Assembly (NCBI GenBank): GCA_033856235.1
Contig: JAWVFI010000111.1
Location: forward strand, 1-36,828
Length of the DNA: 36,828 nt
Direction: 5' to 3'
DNA from: DASXRU01 sp033856235
GTDB taxonomy: Bacteria; Acidobacteriota; Blastocatellia; Pyrinomonadales; Pyrinomonadaceae
Shown: positions 31,804-36,828 of the stretch, in pieces
Layout of the letters: the number at the start of each line of letters is the position of its first letter
How positions within the stretch are numbered: position 1 is the stretch's first letter
Translations under genes and position numbers: made by a program
Notes under the pieces: generated by a model
Seen by the model: only the letters and a program-made list of their open reading frames with translations
Told to the model about the DNA's origin: nothing
Database searches by the model: none

Positions 31804-32067
31804 TACCTCTTCCCTAAAGTGTTAGTTTAAGTATTGTGTTATCAGGTATTTACAGCGCATGGTGCGGTGAAACGGGCGGAGACTAACATAGCGGTAAAGC
31901 CGAACGCAAGGGAATCCACAGCGCGGGAGTTTTATTTTCTCTTTGTCCAAAATCAAGGGTTCATTTGCACCTTCGGACAAGTCGCTCGGGGTCTCGAACT
32001 TCTGATCGAAGTTGCTGAATTCCGACCTTAAGCGAAGCGCCTCAGCACCAGAAACCGGGCTGGTTTC

Positions 32068-32096
32068 TTGACAGAAGATGACGGCATCGATAGTCT
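32068..32096 (+). promoter_or_regulatory. Candidate promoter of the rpmH operon
   Basis: A perfect -35 hexamer TTGACA (32068-32073) is followed by a 17-bp spacer and TAGTCT (32091-32096), a weak -10. The -35 overlaps the end of an AGAAACC/GGTTTCT hairpin (32050-32068). The rpmH ribosome-binding site AGGAG is at 32114-32118. Confidence 0.45.
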
Positions 32097-32130
32097 AGCT
32101 CTTTTCGTTTAGCAGGAGAGTACTTTATCT

Positions 32131-32277
32131 ATGTCGAAGCGCACCTTCCAACCCAACAATCGACGTCGTGCCAAGACCCATGGCTTTCGCGCGAGAATGG
32201 CCACCAAGAACGGACGCCTGGTGCTGAAGCGCCGTCGCGCAAAGGGCCGCAAGAGGCTGACGCCGGCGCATTATTAA
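32131..32277 (+). CDS. rpmH: 50S ribosomal protein L34
   Basis: A 48-residue, strongly basic ribosomal protein: MSKRTFQPNNRRRAKTHGFR at the start, then RMATKNGRLVLKRRRAKGRK and the end RLTPAHY. The family is 44-50 residues, so it is full length. AGGAG lies 12 nt before the ATG. It begins the rpmH-rnpA-yidD-yidC-khpB-mnmE-mnmG cluster, a conserved arrangement beside dnaA in bacteria. Confidence 0.97.
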   Translation: MSKRTFQPNNRRRAKTHGFRARMATKNGRLVLKRRRAKGRKRLTPAHY

Positions 32278-32288
32278 GAAGGTCAACC

Positions 32289-32645
32289 GTGGCTCGAGAT
32301 AGGCGCTTGCAGGCCTCGGAGGAATTCCGCCTGGTCTATGCCAAAGGCCGGCGCTACGATACGCGGTGGTTTACTGTTTTCATTTATTCGAGAGGGTTGC
32401 CGGACCACAGGCTTGGTGTAACAGCGTCTTCCAAGGCGGTGGGATGCTCAGTTGATCGTAACCGCGCTAAGCGGATTTTGCGTGAGATGTTTCGGCTGAG
32501 CGCGCCGGAGCTGGAGAAAACGGCCCTAAACTACGATTGGGTATTGAACGCAAAGCGATCTTTGCTCGTATCAAATGTCGAGGTTCGAACTGCCGAATTC
32601 AAAAAAATAATTCAGCAGATCGTCGCGACGAACCCGGCAAACTGA
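32289..32645 (+). CDS. rnpA: Ribonuclease P protein component
   Basis: A 118-residue basic protein that assists the RNase P RNA in maturing tRNA 5' ends. Markers are the F-x-x-V-Y-x-x-G-R-R segment (EFRLVYAKGRRYDTRWFTVFIY), the LGVTASSKAVG strand and the RNR box SVDRNRAKRILREMFR. The start is GTG at 32289, 11 bp after rpmH, with AAGG just upstream. The final segment FKKIIQQIV is typical. The catalytic RNA gene is not in the window. Confidence 0.93.
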   Translation: MARDRRLQASEEFRLVYAKGRRYDTRWFTVFIYSRGLPDHRLGVTASSKAVGCSVDRNRAKRILREMFRLSAPELEKTALNYDWVLNAKRSLLVSNVEVRTAEFKKIIQQIVATNPAN

Positions 32646-32658
32646 TTGCACTGTGGTT

Positions 32659-32868
32659 ATGAGAATTGTGCTGGTATCGCTGTTGAAGGTTTATAAGGCA
32701 GTTATCTCACCACTCTTGCCACCGTCCTGCCGATTCGTTCCTACCTGCTCAGAATACGCCTGCGAAGCGATTGATAAATACGGGGCCCTGCGGGGGAGTC
32801 TGAAGAGCGTTCGGCGATTGTCTAAGTGCCACCCTTTTAATCCGGGCGGTTATGACCCGGTGAGCTGA
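32659..32868 (+). CDS. yidD: Membrane protein insertion efficiency factor YidD
   Basis: A 69-residue protein of the YidD family, thought to help YidC-dependent membrane insertion. The core is CRFVPTCSEYACEAIDKYGALRGS, followed by RLSKCHPFNPGGYDPV; the paired cysteines and final GGYDPV are diagnostic. The N-terminal helix (VLVSLLKVYKAVISPLL) is amphipathic. It starts 13 bp after rnpA; a GTG at 32653 is an in-frame alternative that would add two residues. No strong ribosome-binding site is seen, so translation is probably coupled to rnpA. Confidence 0.93.
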   Translation: MRIVLVSLLKVYKAVISPLLPPSCRFVPTCSEYACEAIDKYGALRGSLKSVRRLSKCHPFNPGGYDPVS

Positions 32869-32906
32869 GAAATCAGCTTAGTTGTTCCAATTCTATAAAA
32901 ATCTCC

Positions 32907-34769
32907 ATGCGACAAGAACGTTTCATAATTGCTCTGGTACTCTCTGCGGCAATCCTCTTTGGGTGGACTTATTTTTTCCCAACTAAAACGCCTCAACAGC
33001 AAGCGAATTCCAATACCGCCGGAGCGCCACAGCCAGGAGCCACACCGCAGCCGACTGCTCAGGCCGCAGCAACGCCGGCGCCCGTCGCCGTTGCGACACC
33101 TCCAAGTCAGGACAATACGCCCCACCGGCGCGTCCATGTCATGACGCCGCTTTACAAAGTAACACTGGATAGCCAGGGAGCGGTCGCTACCAGTTGGATA
33201 ATTCAGAAAAATCGAAACACCGGGAAGGACTTGCTCTCAGCGGCATCCACGAAAGGTAATCCCAAGCCGCTGGAGCTGATTCCCTCAGCGCCCCCAGACG
33301 TCAAGCCCGAACAGTTTGTCAGGCCTTTGCTTGCCATAACCGGAGATCAAGCTGTAGATAGCGCCCTGGGGCAGAAAAATTTCAAGATCACCGGCGCTGA
33401 CAATGAGGACGCCGAGTCGACCTTAAATGTGCCAACAGGCTCCCGGCAGATTCAATTGGCTCTCCACGACGACGCTACGGCGTTGGACGCCACTAAGACA
33501 ATTACCTTTTTTGCTGACCGTTATGTTGTGGATGTAACTGTTGAGGTCAAACGCTCCGGACAGGTTACACCTACGAAGCTGGCTGTGGGACCCAACATCG
33601 GCGATCAGGGCGTGGGGCATTACACGTTTTACACTGTAGCTCCGGAGGGCGTTTCCTCTACTGAGGGCCAAGTCCATCGAATTTATGCTACGGCCGTTCA
33701 CAGCAACGCCGCCGGCTGGTTCTCTGATAAACGTCCCGAAGGCCAGGATCTACAAAATGTTGGAGGGGCAGTCGATTGGGCCGGTGTAGGCGACACCTAC
33801 TTCACGATGGTGGCGCTTCCGATGGACAAGGCCTACGGGCTGGAATTCAAGACGGTGGCCTATCAGCATGATGCAGCGGGAAAAAAGGAAGAGCGTTATC
33901 TGATCACCGCATTCGTTCCGCTGCCGGCTAACGGCAAGGCCGTACTTTATGCCGGGCCCAAAGATCATCAACTTCTGTTCAATGAGAGCGGCCAGATAAG
34001 TCAACAGTTAGGCCGCACCATCGATCTTGACGGCGTGGTGAACTACGGACGGCTTAGCAAGATTACCAAGCCGCTTTCCTCTCCCATCCTTTGGTCCATC
34101 AAGAAACTGCAAGCGCTTACGGGCAGTTATGGCGTGGCGATCATCCTCTTTACGATTCTGATCTATTCGCTTTTCTTCCCGCTTAAATGGCAGTCTTCGC
34201 GAAAGATGAAGAAAGCGCAGAAGTATGCGCCGCGAATGAAGGAACTGCAGGAAAAGATAAAGGGGATGAAACAAAATGATCCCCGGCTAAAGGAGTTGCA
34301 GGTAGAACAGCTACGATTGATGAAGGAAGCAAATCCTCTCGGAGGCTGCCTCCCGCTTTTGATTCAAATGCCGTTCTTGTTTGCACTGTACACCGCCATC
34401 ACTGTTTCGATCGATTTCCGTCAAGCGTCATTCTTGTGGATCCCGGATCTATCAGGCGGTGATCCGACCCACGTCCTGGAAGTGCTGATGGCAGGGTCAA
34501 TGATCGTGCTGCAATTAATTACGCCCGCTCCATCGGCTGACCCGCTACAGCGGAAGATGATGGCGATCGGGATGCCGCTGTTTATGCTGTACATCTTGTG
34601 GGGCGCGCCTGCAGGGTTGCTGGTCTACTGGCTGGTCGGAAACATTGTTGGCTTTAGTCAACAGCTCATAATTAACCGTTTGACGAAATCCGAAGATGAT
34701 GAACAGCCGCCGGCGTCGAGCAAGGCTAAATCAGGTGGGGCGAAGAAATTGAATCCGGCGCGCGTGTAA
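32907..34769 (+). CDS. yidC: Membrane protein insertase YidC
   Basis: A 620-residue inner-membrane insertase of the Gram-negative (long) type. The first membrane helix is at about 7-25. A Pro/Ala/Gln/Thr-rich linker spans about 30-72, followed by the large periplasmic beta-domain (about 75-370). The conserved membrane core follows: GSYGVAIILFTILIYSLFFPL (about 405-425), a charged cytoplasmic hairpin (KMKKAQKYAPRMKELQEKIKG), QMPFLFALYTAITVSIDFR, VLEVLMAGSMIVLQLI and MPLFMLYILWGAPAGLLVYWLV. It ends in a short lysine-rich tail. It inserts proteins alone or with SecYEG. The long periplasmic domain supports a diderm host. Confidence 0.96.
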   Translation: MRQERFIIALVLSAAILFGWTYFFPTKTPQQQANSNTAGAPQPGATPQPTAQAAATPAPVAVATPPSQDNTPHRRVHVMTPLYKVTLDSQGAVATSWIIQKNRNTGKDLLSAASTKGNPKPLELIPSAPPDVKPEQFVRPLLAITGDQAVDSALGQKNFKITGADNEDAESTLNVPTGSRQIQLALHDDATALDATKTITFFADRYVVDVTVEVKRSGQVTPTKLAVGPNIGDQGVGHYTFYTVAPEGVSSTEGQVHRIYATAVHSNAAGWFSDKRPEGQDLQNVGGAVDWAGVGDTYFTMVALPMDKAYGLEFKTVAYQHDAAGKKEERYLITAFVPLPANGKAVLYAGPKDHQLLFNESGQISQQLGRTIDLDGVVNYGRLSKITKPLSSPILWSIKKLQALTGSYGVAIILFTILIYSLFFPLKWQSSRKMKKAQKYAPRMKELQEKIKGMKQNDPRLKELQVEQLRLMKEANPLGGCLPLLIQMPFLFALYTAITVSIDFRQASFLWIPDLSGGDPTHVLEVLMAGSMIVLQLITPAPSADPLQRKMMAIGMPLFMLYILWGAPAGLLVYWLVGNIVGFSQQLIINRLTKSEDDEQPPASSKAKSGGAKKLNPARV

Positions 34770-34820
34770 GAACAAGCGTCATGGAGTAAGATCCGCTTCC
34801 GAAAGTGGGGCAAGAGAGCG

Positions 34821-35282
34821 ATGTTGGAAACATGCAATAGTGCCAGAGATCTTTTGAACTCCGTCTTTGAAAAGGCGGGGTTTGACCTCAAAGCAGTGGC
34901 GGAAGAATCGACCACTGGTTGCTTCTTGAACATCGATGGGTCGGATACCGGCCTGCTGCTGAATCAAGGTGGCGAGCTATTGGATGCGCTGCAGCACCTG
35001 CTCAATCAAGCGTTCGGCCGCGCGCTGGGCAAGGACCACCGCATCGTCTGTGACGTTGAGGGATTTCGGGCCGGACGTGAAGCTGAATTGCGCGCCATGG
35101 CCGTACATGCCGCGCAGAAAGTTCGTTCGACCGCAGCCGCCTTCGTATTTGGACCAATGGAAGCAAACGAGCGCCGCGTCATCCACGTCTTCCTGGCTAA
35201 TGAAGAAGATCTGCACACCGAATCGGTTGGCGAAGGCAATGCGCGCCGCCTGCGGGTGTCTTTGAAACCTGTCGAAGCTTAG
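34821..35282 (+). CDS. KhpB/Jag-like RNA-binding protein (KH and R3H domains)
   Basis: A 153-residue protein in the position occupied by jag/khpB in the yidC cluster. Residues about 15-80 form a KH-type domain with the variant loop LLLNQGGELLDALQHLLNQAFGR, in which the usual GxxGxTLxALQ pattern is recognisable. The C-terminal part (about 95-153) is an R3H-like domain with AVHAAQKVRSTAAAF and the terminal ANERRVIHVFLANEEDLHTES. The N-terminal Jag_N domain of the Firmicutes protein is absent. It likely binds RNA in the cytoplasm. The start is ATG 34821. Confidence 0.8.
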   Translation: MLETCNSARDLLNSVFEKAGFDLKAVAEESTTGCFLNIDGSDTGLLLNQGGELLDALQHLLNQAFGRALGKDHRIVCDVEGFRAGREAELRAMAVHAAQKVRSTAAAFVFGPMEANERRVIHVFLANEEDLHTESVGEGNARRLRVSLKPVEA

Positions 35283-35338
35283 ACCCGCTCGTCGTCGTCC
35301 TCTCTTTCTTTCCCTTCATCTCGCGTTCTTCCGGACCT

Positions 35339-36709
35339 ATGGTGCCTGCCTCGGACACTATCGTGGCTTTATCAACTCCACCAGGTCGTGGAGCCTTGGG
35401 GGTGGTGCGTCTAAGTGGCCCGGCTGCTTTGGAAATCGCGACCAGGATCGTGGCGGAGGAATCGTTTCAACCGGAACCCGGACACGTAACGTTGCGCAAC
35501 CTGATCAAGTTGGAAACGGGAGAGGTTTTGGATCAGGCCCTCGTAACTTACTTTCGGGCGCCGCACTCATTCACAGGTGAAGATCTAATTGAGTTCAGTT
35601 GTCATGGCTCGCCAATTCTTCTCGAACTGTTGTTGGAGGAAGTACTGAAGCTCGATGCGCGGTTGGCGACGCCAGGTGAATTCACCTTGCGTGCGGTCGG
35701 CAATGGACGAGTCAATCTAAGCCAGGCAGAGGCAATCCGCGATTTGATCGAGGCGCAAACCAGCGCCGCGGCTCGCCAGGCGTCTCGTCAACTGTTAGGC
35801 GAAGTGTCGCAGCGATTGCAACCGATCAAAGACACACTGATTGCGGTGATTGTGCCGTTGGAATCTTCCATTGAGTTCGTCGAAGATGATCTTCCACCTA
35901 CCGCCACCGAAATCCTGAAAACGAAATTGGCCCAGCTGCAGACGGACGTCAAAAAGTTGGCTGAAACATTCAGCGCCGGGCGGGTCCTGCGAGAAGGTTT
36001 GACTGTCACTCTCATAGGACGGCCGAATGCTGGTAAGTCCAGCCTGTTCAATAAGTTACTAGAGTACGAAAGAGCGATTGTTACGGACATTCCGGGGACC
36101 ACGCGCGATAGCCTTACGGAGGAGATAAGCATCGATGGAATACCTGTGCGATTCACGGATACCGCCGGACTTCGGATTGCAGGTGACTCCATCGAAAGTA
36201 TCGGAATCCAACGAACCAGGCAGGCCGCCGCCGATGCGGACCTGACCATCCTGGTGGTCGATGGTTCACATTCGATCGAAAGCGACGACATTGATCTCAT
36301 CGATGAGATCGAAGGTAACTCAACAGTGATCGCTTTGAACAAAAGCGATCTGCAATCCTTCGTCGAATACGAGCCGGCGCTTCGCATGAAAGCGCCGGAT
36401 GCGATTTCGGTTTCGGCCAAGACTGGAGCAGGACTCGACGCTCTGAAGGCTGCTATACTAAAACCCTTTTCCGCGAATGGCGTGGTTACAGATGGCTTGC
36501 TGATCACAAATGCGAGGCATCATGATTTGCTGCGACGCACCGCAGTGGCGCTTGAGTCATCAAGCGATTCGTTGAGCCGGGGACTTTCGGAAGAATTGGT
36601 TGTGGTTGGCCTGTACGATGCGTTGAGACTGCTGGGTGAGATCACTGGAGAGACCACACCCGACGATGTTCTTGGAGAGATATTTTCGACTTTCTGCATA
36701 GGTAAGTAG
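35339..36709 (+). CDS. mnmE: tRNA uridine-5-carboxymethylaminomethyl modification GTPase MnmE
   Basis: A 456-residue GTPase that, with MnmG, modifies uridine 34 of certain tRNAs. The N-terminal folate-binding domain has DTIVALSTPPGRGALGVVRLSG and the HSFTGEDLIEFSCHG segment. The G domain carries G1 GRPNAGKSS, the TTRDS switch, G3 DTAGLR and G4 NKSD. The C-terminus is the obligatory FCIGK. It is followed after 2 bp by mnmG, so the two are surely co-transcribed. Length is normal. Confidence 0.97.
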   Translation: MVPASDTIVALSTPPGRGALGVVRLSGPAALEIATRIVAEESFQPEPGHVTLRNLIKLETGEVLDQALVTYFRAPHSFTGEDLIEFSCHGSPILLELLLEEVLKLDARLATPGEFTLRAVGNGRVNLSQAEAIRDLIEAQTSAAARQASRQLLGEVSQRLQPIKDTLIAVIVPLESSIEFVEDDLPPTATEILKTKLAQLQTDVKKLAETFSAGRVLREGLTVTLIGRPNAGKSSLFNKLLEYERAIVTDIPGTTRDSLTEEISIDGIPVRFTDTAGLRIAGDSIESIGIQRTRQAAADADLTILVVDGSHSIESDDIDLIDEIEGNSTVIALNKSDLQSFVEYEPALRMKAPDAISVSAKTGAGLDALKAAILKPFSANGVVTDGLLITNARHHDLLRRTAVALESSSDSLSRGLSEELVVVGLYDALRLLGEITGETTPDDVLGEIFSTFCIGK

Positions 36710-36711
36710 CA

Positions 36712-36828
36712 ATGGTCTTCGACGAGAAATTTGATGTCATCGTGATCGGCGCCGGCCACGCCGGTTGCGAAGCGGCGTCCGCAGCGGCCCGCATGGGAGC
36801 GAACACCGCCCTCGTCACTATGAACCTC
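36712..36828 (+). CDS. mnmG: tRNA modification enzyme MnmG, N-terminal fragment
   Basis: The first 39 codons of a gene cut by the end of the window. The fragment FDVIVIGAGHAGCEAASAAA is the FAD-binding GxGxxG signature unique to MnmG/GidA, with the conserved HAGCEAA. It starts 2 bp after the mnmE stop codon; the ribosome-binding sequence AGGTA lies in the last codons of mnmE. It forms the MnmEG complex with the upstream gene product. Confidence 0.95.
   Translation, partial: MVFDEKFDVIVIGAGHAGCEAASAAARMGANTALVTMNL

Noticed and set aside
31834..32031. 65-codon frame in the origin gap
   Set aside because: No ribosome-binding site or recognisable motif; it lies in the A/T-rich origin region between divergent conserved genes.
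32050..32068. AGAAACC/GGTTTCT hairpin as a terminator
   Set aside because: No T-run follows, it precedes rather than follows a gene, and it overlaps the likely rpmH -35 element.
1..36828. CRISPR array, tRNA, rRNA or prophage genes
   Set aside because: No regularly spaced direct repeats, no cloverleaf-like segments in the gaps and no phage structural or integrase genes were seen on reading.

Overview
The window is a chromosomal replication-origin neighbourhood. Genes diverge from a dnaA-upstream region at about 31,655-32,130. To the right on the plus strand run rpmH, rnpA, yidD, yidC, a KhpB/Jag-like gene, mnmE and the start of mnmG. To the left on the minus strand run dnaA, dnaN and, about 10 kb further on, recF and gyrB. 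The host looks like an Acidobacteriota bacterium, most likely Blastocatellia/Pyrinomonadaceae. This is inferred from a VWFA-related secreted domain protein, a CadC-like winged-helix/TolB/TPR regulator, a giant PKD/CARDB/beta-helix/DUF4214 exoprotein, and many long palindromic intergenic repeats. No 16S gene or other marker is present to confirm it.

Layout. 1-3199: the tail of a VWFA-related protein, a small conserved protein, a cytoplasmic sulfite-oxidase-like molybdoenzyme and a Nudix-MBL fusion, separated by palindromic repeats. 3463-6828: a MoxR/ChlI-type AAA ATPase and a VWA protein that would normally be adjacent, split by a GxxExxY (PD-(D/E)XK) nuclease gene carried between 37-bp inverted repeats. 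6830-8781 (minus): a membrane anti-sigma-like protein, an ECF-type sigma factor and a small lipoprotein. 9220-13365: an alpha/beta hydrolase, a hotdog thioesterase, pdxH, a membrane protein, a short orphan C-terminal fragment and a geranylgeranyl-reductase-family flavoprotein. 13659-15053: a fused MEMO1-AMMECR1 protein. 15113-18778: gyrB and recF. 18914-28720: an accessory block between recF and dnaN, made of a duplicated-fold membrane protein, the winged-helix/TPR regulator, a small CxxC-HTH protein and a 2086-residue secreted metalloprotease/adhesin-like protein. 28755-31654: dnaN and dnaA.

Origin. Two DnaA-box clusters flank dnaA. Upstream there are two perfect TTATCCACA boxes in opposite orientation plus TTTTCCACA (31770-31803). 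In the dnaA-dnaN gap, boxes abut five DnaA-trio triplets (29961-29975) and an A/T-rich stretch. That second arrangement matches the basal unwinding element described for Bacillus.

The most interesting signals are these: the GxxExxY gene in an inverted-repeat cassette whose ends are built of 10-bp iterons; four consecutive 11-bp repeats immediately upstream of the OmpR/PhoB-fold regulator; the DnaA-trio; the accessory block between dnaN and recF; and several families of extragenic palindromes whose copies differ by compensatory base changes.
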